A DNA stretch of 64,000 nt from an uncultured Candidatus Poseidoniales archaeon (lineage in GTDB: Archaea; Thermoplasmatota; Poseidoniia; Poseidoniales; Thalassarchaeaceae): the NCBI GenBank assembly GCA_902511005.1, contig CABXDN010000001.1, positions 1 to 64,000 on the forward strand, read 5' to 3'. Positions 30,201-38,835 of the stretch are shown here, piece by piece. Under the pieces are notes generated by a model that was given only the letters and a program-made list of their open reading frames with translations, was not told the origin of the DNA and made no database searches. The translations under genes and the position numbers were made by a program. How positions within the stretch are numbered: position 1 is the stretch's first letter; each line of letters starts with the position of its first letter.

Positions 30201-33200
30201 CTCATATGATTTACCATTCCATTCACCTCCAGAAAACCCAGTAACTTTTCTAGATGCGAAGCCTGCATGTCGAAGCATAACTGCGAAGACAGTAGCGAAT
30301 TGGTCGCAACTACCTTCTTTCGTATTATTCAGAATAACGTAAGTAATATCACTTCCTGTTTCTGAACCATCAAGAATAGCGGGGTCGTTATTTCTCAAGA
30401 AAGTCGTAGTATTATTGCCATTTATTAAGAAATCTTGTATTGCTTCAACCTTCTCCCATGCGGAAAATGCGCCAGATTCACTTAATACTGCTTGTGTGAT
30501 TGAATTGGGTACTGCACTATGGCGATTTATGTATGCATCAGGTAAATCTTTGGCATAATCACTACCAAAAAATATGGTAGTATTTTCTCGAATTTCAGAG
30601 CCAAAGAAGACATCTGGGGAACTAATGAATACAGAATCTACTGCTGCCTGATCTACTAATACATCTCTAGTATAATTAGAAAAATTTAATCCGGCGCTAA
30701 AGTCACTCCAAGAAGTCCAGTTGACCGTATTGTAAGGTAAAATTAATTCATCTCCCGGCTGTATTCCACTATTCATATATTCAATTAACCAGTCATCGAG
30801 TTCTGAGTTATTCCAAAAAGAAATATGAGAAACACCTTGAGTATATCCGTTTTCATTGCTATCTCCTACTGGCCTATATCCTACAAGACTTGTATTTACA
30901 CCAAACGAAATGCCATTGTATGTATCGTATGTATGCCATCTCCAATATCGAACCAATTCCGAGTCGACACTAGTAGTGTTTGTAGCAGTGAACATCAACA
31001 TATTCGCATCTATATCATCTGCAGGATTAAAAGGGTCACTATCAGAACCTACACAATTTAGAGCCCAGAAATCGGGGCCACATTCTTGACCATCAGGCAC
31101 TCCACCTCCATCGGTATCTGGATTTAACCAGTCAAGTCCAATTGCTTGCTCAATCGTGTCTGGTATACCATCTCCGTCAGAGTCCAAGGGATTTAGATCG
31201 TCCGCAGAATTATTCTGAGGATTTGTTCCATCGAGATACTCCTGACCGTCAGTTACACCACCGTCATCCGTATCTGCATCATCCCATAGAGTGAAGTAAG
31301 TATCAGTAGTTCCATTTCCTCCAAAACCAAAGATTAAGTCACAGCCAGTAGAATTCTCGAAATAATTATTCAAACCATCGTCGTCAGTATCTAAGAGATT
31401 ACTACACGGATTAGTAGGGTCAGTCTCATTGAATATTTCGGTTAAGTCATCCACGCCATCGCCATCCGTATCAAACAAACTTGGGTTAGTAGCATAGCCC
31501 CATGTAGCCAAAAGTTCTTCCCAGTCTGCTAAGCCATCTCCATCGGAGTCTGTGAAATCATCATCACAGTGAGGGTCACTGAGTGGCAAAGAAGGATCCC
31601 AGCACCAGGAATTGTTTGTAAATAATATTGCAATTGTTGTTGCAGGCATTGGCACATCTACATCAGTCAAGGTATCAAGATTTACTGAAGAGTAACGGAA
31701 ACCAACCGTGCTTCCATTGCTCAACTCAAAGTATGCCATCGGCTTAAGTTCCGCATTAGGAGATAATTCTTCTCTCCAGTCAGAAGGAGATAAGTCAAGC
31801 TCAGTAGTAGAATTTAATTGAATGATTGATGAACTTGGGTTCCAATTAACTACTGATTTAACTATGATTATTTCACTGACACATGGGTCAGTTTGATGAC
31901 CTATGGCAGATTCATCACCATCGTTAACGCCTCCGCCATCAGTATCTGCTACATTCCACTTAGTACAAGTTAAATTTTCTTCCCAGTTATCAATACCGTC
32001 ACCATCAAAGTCACCTTGATCTTCAACTCGAGTGGGGTCCGTTTCGTTACCATCAACAATACCATTGCCATTTATGTCCTCTTCACCATCGTCAAACTGA
32101 TCTCCATCGGTATTATTGTTTCTAGGATCAGAAGCCTGTGCTGGGTCTCCGTAGGAACCATTTACTTCAATGCCATCATTAACTCCATCTCCATCTGTAT
32201 CAACAGAGGTTGGGTCAGTTAGCAGAATTAATGCCTCATAAGAATCATTCAACCCATCCCCATCGGTATCGTTATTCTGAGGGTCAGTTTGAGTGATTGA
32301 GTCGACTTCGGCTGTAAATATCGCACAACCACCAGGACCCAGCCCGAGAACAGGATTGCAGGGAGATTCTGTAGCAGTCATATTTTCTGGACCAGGACGG
32401 AAATATTGAGTCGGAGGATTTGTTGAACCATTTCTTGTACCCCAAGTAGGATTGACATATTCGTATAAATTGATTAATCCGTCACCATCAGGATCGCCAT
32501 AAGTTCCATCTAAGTTTGAAGCAGAAGTTGGATCTAAACCATTTGCAACTTCCCAACCATCCGGCATACCATCGCCATCAGTATCCCAGCCATCTGGATC
32601 TTCATCTATTTCGCCATCACCATCATCATCATCACTTGAACAGTCCGCATCACCATCGCCATCAGGGTCGAAGTTGTCCACTAAACCATCTTTATCATCG
32701 TCAAAAGTATTGAAACATATATTCCCTACAGGATCTTCATCTGCACCGTCTGAACCAGAACCTTGTAAAAATTGCATAGCACTTTCTTCATCCCAATTCC
32801 TAACTGGTACGGTACCATTCCACCAAACACCATTATCTAATACGTTTGCAGTGGATAAATCATCCCAACCAGTTGGCATACCATACAGGTACTCATTTAG
32901 ATTGGTATAAGCATCAAAATCGGGATCACCTACTGAACCGTTAATCCCATTAGGAGATAAAGGGTCTAATCCATATTGCCATTCCCAACCATCGGGAAGG
33001 CCATCGTTATCGCTATCCCAATCCTGTGGTTGCGTATTAATTATGAATTCAAGACCATATGTCAATCCATCTCCATCATCATCACTAGTGGCAAGAGCTT
33101 CCCAACTTCCAAACTCAATAGCAGAATAAGAAGCTAGTAGCATTATTGAAGTGAATAAAATCGCTGAGCGGCGTTTGCGAAGCAATATTTTATCAGTAAA

Positions 33201-33236
33201 ATTAACGGATACAACTCGCAAACCACTCCTCTCCAA
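24276..33236 (-). CDS. Giant secreted/anchored protein: TSP3 repeats, transglutaminase-like domain, Ig-like repeats, TM, DUF4129-like C-terminus
   Basis: Signal-like N-terminus; DxDxDGxxD motifs; EGSCDQFATVFAVMLRHAGFASRKVTGFSGG; TM SLFFVILFVIIIVGLVGSGLYY then EFREAIYNCYDSLCQILMRRG. Confidence 0.88.
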   Translation of the reverse strand: MERSGLRVVSVNFTDKILLRKRRSAILFTSIMLLASYSAIEFGSWEALATSDDDGDGLTYGLEFIINTQPQDWDSDNDGLPDGWEWQYGLDPLSPNGINGSVGDPDFDAYTNLNEYLYGMPTGWDDLSTANVLDNGVWWNGTVPVRNWDEESAMQFLQGSGSDGADEDPVGNICFNTFDDDKDGLVDNFDPDGDGDADCSSDDDDGDGEIDEDPDGWDTDGDGMPDGWEVANGLDPTSASNLDGTYGDPDGDGLINLYEYVNPTWGTRNGSTNPPTQYFRPGPENMTATESPCNPVLGLGPGGCAIFTAEVDSITQTDPQNNDTDGDGLNDSYEALILLTDPTSVDTDGDGVNDGIEVNGSYGDPAQASDPRNNNTDGDQFDDGEEDINGNGIVDGNETDPTRVEDQGDFDGDGIDNWEENLTCTKWNVADTDGGGVNDGDESAIGHQTDPCVSEIIIVKSVVNWNPSSSIIQLNSTTELDLSPSDWREELSPNAELKPMAYFELSNGSTVGFRYSSVNLDTLTDVDVPMPATTIAILFTNNSWCWDPSLPLSDPHCDDDFTDSDGDGLADWEELLATWGYATNPSLFDTDGDGVDDLTEIFNETDPTNPCSNLLDTDDDGLNNYFENSTGCDLIFGFGGNGTTDTYFTLWDDADTDDGGVTDGQEYLDGTNPQNNSADDLNPLDSDGDGIPDTIEQAIGLDWLNPDTDGGGVPDGQECGPDFWALNCVGSDSDPFNPADDIDANMLMFTATNTTSVDSELVRYWRWHTYDTYNGISFGVNTSLVGYRPVGDSNENGYTQGVSHISFWNNSELDDWLIEYMNSGIQPGDELILPYNTVNWTSWSDFSAGLNFSNYTRDVLVDQAAVDSVFISSPDVFFGSEIRENTTIFFGSDYAKDLPDAYINRHSAVPNSITQAVLSESGAFSAWEKVEAIQDFLINGNNTTTFLRNNDPAILDGSETGSDITYVILNNTKEGSCDQFATVFAVMLRHAGFASRKVTGFSGGEWNGKSYEIYGSDFTTWVEVQMQTNQNQGNVSLGWVPFEACPPQALVEVTDEQWGPSTFDRDLTSGDIWLNGTLQFVDNATLAENVTLSLYLVAGNDTNLVPGSAAKPMHLVANGSTDVNGSFSLLGKPSEPISPGFGALVLQIFEKAYVGSQGISFDWRLNITDDVNTSFSSPPPVEQPMLGVGVNSSVSGYLNLENSPFSDISEIDDIQVILNYTTVFDGPVSMISNVGTGGYYDFNIPISDTEPLGLINASISFLGWHEADLNNATNPSYHIRPYSESFMFNITPAPNITLTLEGIDANNTFLDIDSSIFINGTALSIGNNPEELNGTLFLQIRRSSTNGPYQTIKTWYLNDSNWTTSPGQFNISWIFSASDVPIPAGPVEVKFQFDAEGLFANDQVTYLTEYGIRSNISLSYDLIPQSRGNQASVEIILTDHTNTSLGDFIGTYVLDFNGTSVWNITNPDIPKVTPVWVPEATAPAGDYSWVLNFSGSTWLNPFTVVDEVRIQAQSSSTVNIGSDWTPRGVSNWVTGFAQDRNLQTPVIGNNSSVTVQILVPSDLPPLPDGSPAPDLPIRLGGDFIDTSTGEYNISFFMPEYVASGVYELRVFLDYTINPPIGGEYYKVSDADSISVGIQTEMIVENSPSSLIVVAGQSLILNATITDIADGSPIPDISADLIFDSGGPLEQTLETNITFTDGIVRYNPIIPANTPPGYYNLLVSAPDDISDNLTADNAGRWLGNESISNLTVQVSSLIDLNPLSAEVAAGSVFSVSGQVMDAVDSNRTVDGPMAVEVFFLNDPSETLITNFVTSSNGSFNITVPTDPLGDGVSSGIKTVVVSVIEDSSPFYLTGTGNDTILVRGVTTFRDKTPLLNVVVDRGTNVTLGARLVESSNDDLPLDGLDVSAEFHDTWLNEVNSNTQGLVNFTFFIPNDHPLGQIDVLMYFNGSSTLYNTLTLISTITVRSPTFITVDNIADNPAAGESFNVTGTLTSNNGSSIIDRQGNTLAPSLIFQIDGLDDTFTVISSSVEIDGSWSANIRLDLTFPRGSHNITATFTPNVNYYDSSAGDGFFDSRGYSLLTILSPLDLDPDSRVVRGQEINISLSLIDNSALPVASVGLDVIVDDLVVSSIFTDSLGLANTSLIVDSTRIAGPMEIRVLFSGIEGSTGLVGDESITRVIVLAPTVLEITEVTGSSIAGETVTFHGTLLDEHGQSLLDQGVETGGVIHLTIDGIDVGAMYSTQSNSSTGNWSITYNLPLDTDYGAHSIQADFFGGFTWVDPMGQGDSLNPEYYLPSMSDSIFNVTQTSQVVLTTPPGEIDRNQLLTIEGMLTDGAGRTLPGRSLSVYMNDQLLTGLNVDDNGNFSLFIPVPSDMPLGPRIVKIVFEGEEFILSSNSSSVFIVYAPTEVSISQPDAAAVGDNLILRGKVTDNLPNGVLANHSLEIFIDGVLIGITTSDEAGDWTLNWVVSEFLDVGTHLVTVKAPQQGYYREGNSEVNLTIAYHSGISLQVDSSIVTRGGQWNFTGRLYDADSDGLPGLDNREVVIYLDDQEIGRTTTLDNGFYSFTHELGYSIERGEHEILVEFIGETYYLPVDYNMSVYARSDIDIEILWISDTIIRSDIEHPIKIEGRILEIGGGGSVLEDMVLTLHWLSNGPENANLQWDEATGHFRIQSNAHYPMPPGPIDLEIRVESDSSRYLNGGSEELSVSIMVPVNFKFTPDKIKLGKDDRIIRGTVNVTSTDSFEPVANISMTASLINASSGQTHFRVTEMTDQDGLFTYEFKSIEGLPTLWDQDFWGELSITFSTDSLFIDPTNRTWLTTQHGGIDIEYEETAKSSIFQSLFFVILFVIIIVGLVGSGLYYQRRRSAAIDELAGIFSYTAELLAAGDEFREAIYNCYDSLCQILMRRGFLRRDFETVREFEIAIRSALPISEQSLIALDRIFEEARYSSHVLGEGHRQNAQIALNAVLQEIDQLQDIPVRDDYIASE

Positions 33237-33303
33237 TACCAGTGGCGTTTAATGGGGGTCTTAAGAAGAATGGAGCGTAGTTCGGACGTCCAAATTAGAA
33301 AAT

Positions 33304-36267
33304 TCAGACTAGTTCGATATCATCGTCATCATAACGGTCTGAATCATAAGGCTCTTCGACGGGTTCTACAGGTTCAGAAATTGTAATACTCTCTCCATAT
33401 TCATCAGGGGAATCATCCTTATTCATAGAATCAATTAATGCCATATGGCTCGCCCATCTACGACGATTCATATTACTCTGAATACCTGCAATAATTAGCA
33501 AAACACCTACTAGTAACATGATTAAAGTTAGTGGCCTTGGATGACTTAATTCATTGACCACAATGTCGATTACATTGCCTAAATCTACTGTCATTTGGAC
33601 GGTCTTCTTAGCAGTATATTCATCAGACCAACTTTGGCTTGTATCTAAGGTTCCATCAATAACATAAGCAAGAGGCATGGCAGTAACAAAAACAGGTACT
33701 TTATCCCCATTATTCGCATCGGAAGGGACGGTTACTTTCAGATTAAAACTCACTTCTTCATATGCACCCAATTGGATAAAAGTTGAGCCTGAAGGGCCCT
33801 CAATAGAAACTTCCCAGCCGGATTCTTCAACTTCTGCATCTAGAAGAATTGTCATTTCAGTATTTCCTTCATTTTTGACTTTCATTTGGATAGAATAATC
33901 CTCCCCTGGGAGAAGTTTTCTATCTTGAGTAACCTGAACAATCTCCAAATTAGGGGGATCGGAATCAATCTCAAATGTCATAGGTAAATCAAAATATCGA
34001 GGTTCTGAATCTTCAGTATCCTCTATTATTCTAAGATAAATAGTATGATTTCCTTGCTCCACTTGGGTTGTAAGCGTCACTGTTACTTCGACTTCAACAA
34101 ATCCCCCAGGACTTAATGAAACTCGAGGAACTGCTTCTTTGTTTTCATCTTCGATTCTAAATTGCCATTGGCCGTAAATTGGATTTATATCAAGATTTTC
34201 TTGTAAGGTAGCGGGGTTTTGAATACGCCACCAAAGAGCCGTATCTCCAGAATTAGCACTACTAATTATTCTAGCCCTTAAATCAACAACTGCATTTTCG
34301 CCACTAGGAGAACATTGAGATACATCCATTTGACCTAGAGGAGATCCGTCGCAATCATAAGTAACTTCAGCCCTTATTCCAAAGGTTCTCTGTATTGTAA
34401 ATAATACAGTACTCCTTAGAGAAGAATTCCCAGAACTAGTTACTTCAATTTCAATTGTCCCTAAATCATCATCTGCACGATCATTTGATGGCTTGATATT
34501 GAGTAACAATACTTGTGTATCGTGACGTTCCAAATAAGAGGAGTGGAATGTTCCATCACCGATATCTTCAAGAATTCTTTCCCCAGTATTATTATCATAT
34601 ACTTGGATGATTGATTTAGAACGTTTTAGAACATCTATTCTGAATTCATCAGCATCGAAACCAGTATTAAAGATTTCAAGTAAGAAGGGCGTGAATTCCC
34701 CATATTCCACATACCTTGGTATCGTGTAGTCAACACTATCTGGCCTAGTAGAATTAGCAATTGGGAGACTATGTTCTTCATCCCAAATAGAAACAGCAGG
34801 TGGTTGGAAAACATCAATTTTTTCTAAAATAATGTTAAGAGTTTCTTGGTGAACGACTGTTTGAACTCCCTCTACTTCGGCCTCTGCAACTGCTCTGATG
34901 TCAATACTACTTGGTGTGCCTGTCAAATCATCAGGGGCTTGTAAGGTTAAGATTGGATTTAGTATATCGCCTCCGGCATCTAATGAATATAGGCTAGAGT
35001 CAGAATCAAACTCTACCAACCAAGAACTACCCAAATTAGTCATTACTTCAAGTTCGACAGACATAGACTTAGTTGAATCACCTCGATGCACTAATTGTAA
35101 AGGGATAGGAGTGATTTCACCTGGAGCTATATATTCAGTCTGTCTGTCTAAACCATGGTTAATAGAGACGCCGAATTGACGCATTTCAATCGGTTCATGA
35201 TCAATTAATACTAAGTTTCCCTGAATATCAGTCACTTCTAACTCAACTGAATATTCACCAGACGGTACGCCTCCAGGATAAGTCCACGAATAGTGACCGA
35301 ATATACCTTCATTTGTATCATCGATATCTGGGTCATCATTACTTATTTCTTTGTCTATACGATAAGTCCCTTGGGAATCACGGAGCAATAACCTTACACT
35401 GTCAATGTCATATCTTCCAAATGCACTTTTAACATCAAATGTAAACTGCATAGATCTCTGATCGATTATATCATTAGGGTACCATTCTAATTCAGGACCT
35501 TCAGAAATCTCATCCCCATCTCTTTGTAACACCACTATACTATTCGAAATGGCATTAGTTTCAACTTCTATTTCTGAGTGACGAGTCGCCTCACCATCTA
35601 TCTCATTCCAAGCGACTTCAGCCGTACATGTGCTACCGAACGGACCGCCGCTGCTGTCACAACCTGACATCTCTGCTGAAATTGTTACTTCAATAGTCTC
35701 GTCTTCAAGAACCATAAATGAACTACTAGAACCGATATCAATTTCAAACTCCTCATGATCAAAGTTACAACTATTTCCTATCCCTGTATTGCAAGCATCA
35801 GTACTCCATTCTGCCTGTCCAATTGAGGAACCACCTGCTCTAACATTAATCGTCCACTCAACTGATGAACCACTTGGCCCTACTGCTTTCAAAAATAGAT
35901 CCAGAGGCAAATAATAGCTACCTGAACTAGAACCTTGATTGGGTCTACCAAATATTTCAATCGAAGATAATAACTCTTGACTGATAAATTCTATTGTTTC
36001 ATCAAGAGCACTCTCTGTTTCTTGACCACCTGACTCCGGAATCTTTGTTGTGATTAAACCATCACCATCAGTGGTGGAGTCGGCTGACGCCAAATATAGT
36101 GTATAAAGTTCGATAGGCGCGTCGACATTATTACGTTCAGAATATGCTTCCTCGAGCTCCGAACCGTAAGTTTGACCAGAATAAATAGGCGCCATCATTA
36201 ATAACGCTAAGAATAGAGCAATTTGCGCGGTTTTGACGCGTCGTTGAACATTCCTTGACTCTTGCAC
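33304..36267 (-). CDS. Large secreted protein with single C-terminal TM, CARDB/NPCBM-like beta repeats
   Basis: Signal-like VKTAQIALFLALLMMAPIYSG; C-terminal LTLIMLLVGVLLIIAGIQS. Start revised from 36471 to GTG 36267 because the upstream part is antisense tRNA. Confidence 0.8.
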   Translation of the reverse strand: MQESRNVQRRVKTAQIALFLALLMMAPIYSGQTYGSELEEAYSERNNVDAPIELYTLYLASADSTTDGDGLITTKIPESGGQETESALDETIEFISQELLSSIEIFGRPNQGSSSGSYYLPLDLFLKAVGPSGSSVEWTINVRAGGSSIGQAEWSTDACNTGIGNSCNFDHEEFEIDIGSSSSFMVLEDETIEVTISAEMSGCDSSGGPFGSTCTAEVAWNEIDGEATRHSEIEVETNAISNSIVVLQRDGDEISEGPELEWYPNDIIDQRSMQFTFDVKSAFGRYDIDSVRLLLRDSQGTYRIDKEISNDDPDIDDTNEGIFGHYSWTYPGGVPSGEYSVELEVTDIQGNLVLIDHEPIEMRQFGVSINHGLDRQTEYIAPGEITPIPLQLVHRGDSTKSMSVELEVMTNLGSSWLVEFDSDSSLYSLDAGGDILNPILTLQAPDDLTGTPSSIDIRAVAEAEVEGVQTVVHQETLNIILEKIDVFQPPAVSIWDEEHSLPIANSTRPDSVDYTIPRYVEYGEFTPFLLEIFNTGFDADEFRIDVLKRSKSIIQVYDNNTGERILEDIGDGTFHSSYLERHDTQVLLLNIKPSNDRADDDLGTIEIEVTSSGNSSLRSTVLFTIQRTFGIRAEVTYDCDGSPLGQMDVSQCSPSGENAVVDLRARIISSANSGDTALWWRIQNPATLQENLDINPIYGQWQFRIEDENKEAVPRVSLSPGGFVEVEVTVTLTTQVEQGNHTIYLRIIEDTEDSEPRYFDLPMTFEIDSDPPNLEIVQVTQDRKLLPGEDYSIQMKVKNEGNTEMTILLDAEVEESGWEVSIEGPSGSTFIQLGAYEEVSFNLKVTVPSDANNGDKVPVFVTAMPLAYVIDGTLDTSQSWSDEYTAKKTVQMTVDLGNVIDIVVNELSHPRPLTLIMLLVGVLLIIAGIQSNMNRRRWASHMALIDSMNKDDSPDEYGESITISEPVEPVEEPYDSDRYDDDDIELV

Positions 36268-36385
36268 GGTTCTCGGCTGTTCACAGGGTGTTAAAGAGTT
36301 CTCATCATAAGTTCCGGCCAAGCATCTATTTTCGGGACATTTTAGAGCCGCGCGATTCAAGACTAAGTTCCCACGCCCGAGGGCC

Positions 36386-36470
36386 GCAGGGGTACCCGAG
36401 TGGTCAAAGGGGCCGGACTTAAGCTCCGGTGGTAAGACCTTCGTGGGTTCGAATCCCACCCCCTGCACCA
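36386..36470 (+). tRNA. tRNA-Leu(TAA), CCA encoded
   Basis: GCAGGGGTACCCGAGTGGTCAAAGGGGCCGGACTTAAGCTCCGGTGGTAAGACCTTCGTGGGTTCGAATCCCACCCCCTGCACCA; anticodon loop CTTAAGC, long variable arm. Confidence 0.96.
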
Positions 36471-36491
36471 TTTGAATAAAATTATCCTAAA

Positions 36492-36920
36492 TCATTTAGT
36501 TTTAGTCATAGAACAACCAAGTCTCCCGTCACCATCTAAAATGTCAAGTTTTGTTATAACTACAGATGCAGCCTTAACACTTTCAGGTTCAGAAATAGAA
36601 TTAATTAAATGATTAGCAAGAGATTCTAAGAGAGAAAATCTACCAATAGATAGAACCTCTTCTAATGACTCCAGTAAATATTCATAATTTAATACATCTT
36701 CGATTATATCATTTTCAGGATTTTTAACTCCAGAAATTAATACATAAATATCAAATCTTACTCTTTGTGGATTACCAATCTCATAGTCATGAACACCAAT
36801 ATCTACATTTCTAACTATATCTTCCAAAAATAATGTAGTCACCCCTTTATACGAAGATAATAGATTTGTTATAGCATCGGTATGCGAGGTCATAAGATCA
36901 CTCTGTTTCAAAAACAACAT
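36492..36920 (-). CDS. folB: Dihydroneopterin aldolase family (FolB-like)
   Basis: LFLEDIVRNVDIGVHDYEIGNPQRVRFDIYV...LLESLANHLI. Confidence 0.82.
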   Translation of the reverse strand: MLFLKQSDLMTSHTDAITNLLSSYKGVTTLFLEDIVRNVDIGVHDYEIGNPQRVRFDIYVLISGVKNPENDIIEDVLNYEYLLESLEEVLSIGRFSLLESLANHLINSISEPESVKAASVVITKLDILDGDGRLGCSMTKTK

Positions 36921-37707
36921 CCCTAGATCGAGAAAGGAATCTTTCTCCTGAATCTACATAAATTACTTGTCCCGTAACCGCTCTTGCAGTCATCAAGTAA
37001 CAAACGGCCTCCGCAATGTCATCGGGCGATGGCCCGAATCCAAGAGGTGAAGACGATTGTGCTTTCGAAAAACCTTCATTCGTTTGTAAATCACTAACGA
37101 GGGTATGACCGGGGGCAACTGCATTGACCCTTACATTTGGTGCCAAACCACGAGATAGAGATTCTGTTAAGCCAAGCATTACATATTTAGAAGCAGTATA
37201 AGATAAATAATCAGGATTAGGATTAGATAATTTTTGATCCAGAATATTAACCACAGAAGCTTTAAATTCATCTTTTAATGACTTATACATTTCACGAATG
37301 AGTAAAGTTGGTACTTTAGCGTTCACATTCATATGATTGTCCCATGAATCAGAAGATAGTGAACTTATATCATCGTGAATAAAAACTGAAGCATTGTTTA
37401 CAATTCCTGAAACTTCACCAAAATTTTCTATTGCTGATTGAACTAATTTCTTCGCACTAGAAACTTCGGATAAATCTGCCTGGCATATTGCAGCTAATCC
37501 TCCATTAGAAATGATGATTCGCGCCGTTTCTTCTGCATCAGACGCAGAATTTCTATGATGAATTAATATTTTGAATCCAATTCTAGAAAGATGAATGCAA
37601 ATCTCCCTACCTATCCTCTTCGAACCGCCTGTAACTATCACAGCGCCCCTATTCACAAGCCAGCGAGTATGAATCATGATATGACTTCTTGTATAAGTCC
37701 AAGTCAA
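36898..37707 (-). CDS. SDR oxidoreductase, pteridine-reductase/FolM-like
   Basis: VTGGSKRIGREI, NNASVF, DQKLSNPNPDYLSYTASKYV, VNAVAPG. Confidence 0.82.
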   Translation of the reverse strand: MTWTYTRSHIMIHTRWLVNRGAVIVTGGSKRIGREICIHLSRIGFKILIHHRNSASDAEETARIIISNGGLAAICQADLSEVSSAKKLVQSAIENFGEVSGIVNNASVFIHDDISSLSSDSWDNHMNVNAKVPTLLIREMYKSLKDEFKASVVNILDQKLSNPNPDYLSYTASKYVMLGLTESLSRGLAPNVRVNAVAPGHTLVSDLQTNEGFSKAQSSSPLGFGPSPDDIAEAVCYLMTARAVTGQVIYVDSGERFLSRSRDVVFETE

Positions 37708-37755
37708 TAATAACGAATGATAATAGTTTTCGTCTTTACCCTTCTCGAAGTAACA

Positions 37756-38790
37756 ATGACGACTCGCCTTCCCACTATTGATAGTGATATTTTATCAATT
37801 AATGAAGGGAGAGGAGAAAGTGCCTTAGAGAGAAGGAAATCACAAAGAAAGCGCCTTCCAGAGTGGTTTAAGACGAGTTTACCAACTGGTGAAGCACAGA
37901 GTAAATTCAACAAAACAAGAACAAATGTTCATGAACATGGATTACATACTGTTTGCGAAGAAGCAAGGTGCCCAAATGTACATGATTGTTGGGCACGGGG
38001 AACAGCAACATTCATGATTGCGGGGGAAGTTTGTACAAGAGGATGTAGATTTTGCGCAGTTGGTACGATTAAAAAACCTCCAATTCTAGATCCTAACGAA
38101 CCTAAAGAATTAGCGGATGCTATCGAACATATGATGATCTCCCATGCTGTAATTACAGTGGTCAATAGAGACGATTTACCAGATGGGGGCGCGAACCACT
38201 ATAGAAATTGTTTACTGGCAGTGAATGAAAGAACTCCAGATGTAGGTTTAGAACTATTATGTTCCGATTTAGAAGGTAATATTGTTGCATTAGGAGAACT
38301 ATTAGAAAATCTACCGATTAGAGTATTCGCACACAATGTAGAATGTGTTCCCCGACTAGATAGTGTCGTTAGAGACCCTAGAGCATCCTTTGAGCAATCA
38401 TTAACTATCCTTAAAGAAGCAAAAAAATTAAGACCAGATATTAGAATCAAGACCAGTATAATGGTAGGTCTGGGCGAGACAGACGAAGAGGTAGTTGAAG
38501 CAATGAAAATACTCAGAGAAATAGGAGTTGACATGATTACTCTAGGGCAATATCTTCAACCAAGCGATAAGCACCTACCCATAGATAGATTTCCCGAACC
38601 AAAACAGTTTGCAGATTGGGATAAACAGGCTAGAGAAATAGGATTTAAAGCAGTGGCTAGCGGCCCTCTTGTTCGCTCTTCTTATCGTGCGGGATTACTT
38701 TACGAAGAGGCTGAAGGAGCAGAGCCAGTAGTGACAAGAGAATCTACAGGTTCAGCAGTTAGTCATCTAAATTCTATTGGTAAATTGTGA
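37756..38790 (+). CDS. lipA: Lipoyl synthase
   Basis: CEEARCPNVHDC and radical SAM CTRGCRFC; start likely ATG 37756 (MTTRLPTIDSD). Confidence 0.94.
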   Translation: MTTRLPTIDSDILSINEGRGESALERRKSQRKRLPEWFKTSLPTGEAQSKFNKTRTNVHEHGLHTVCEEARCPNVHDCWARGTATFMIAGEVCTRGCRFCAVGTIKKPPILDPNEPKELADAIEHMMISHAVITVVNRDDLPDGGANHYRNCLLAVNERTPDVGLELLCSDLEGNIVALGELLENLPIRVFAHNVECVPRLDSVVRDPRASFEQSLTILKEAKKLRPDIRIKTSIMVGLGETDEEVVEAMKILREIGVDMITLGQYLQPSDKHLPIDRFPEPKQFADWDKQAREIGFKAVASGPLVRSSYRAGLLYEEAEGAEPVVTRESTGSAVSHLNSIGKL

Positions 38791-38835
38791 TTTGAGAAAG
38801 CCAACAAATATGAGTGAGGAGTAGGTGTTGAGTGC

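Noticed and set aside
32516-32713. Plus-strand ORF with HHHHHHH tract
   Set aside because: Antisense of GAT/GAC-rich TSP3 region of the giant minus-strand gene.
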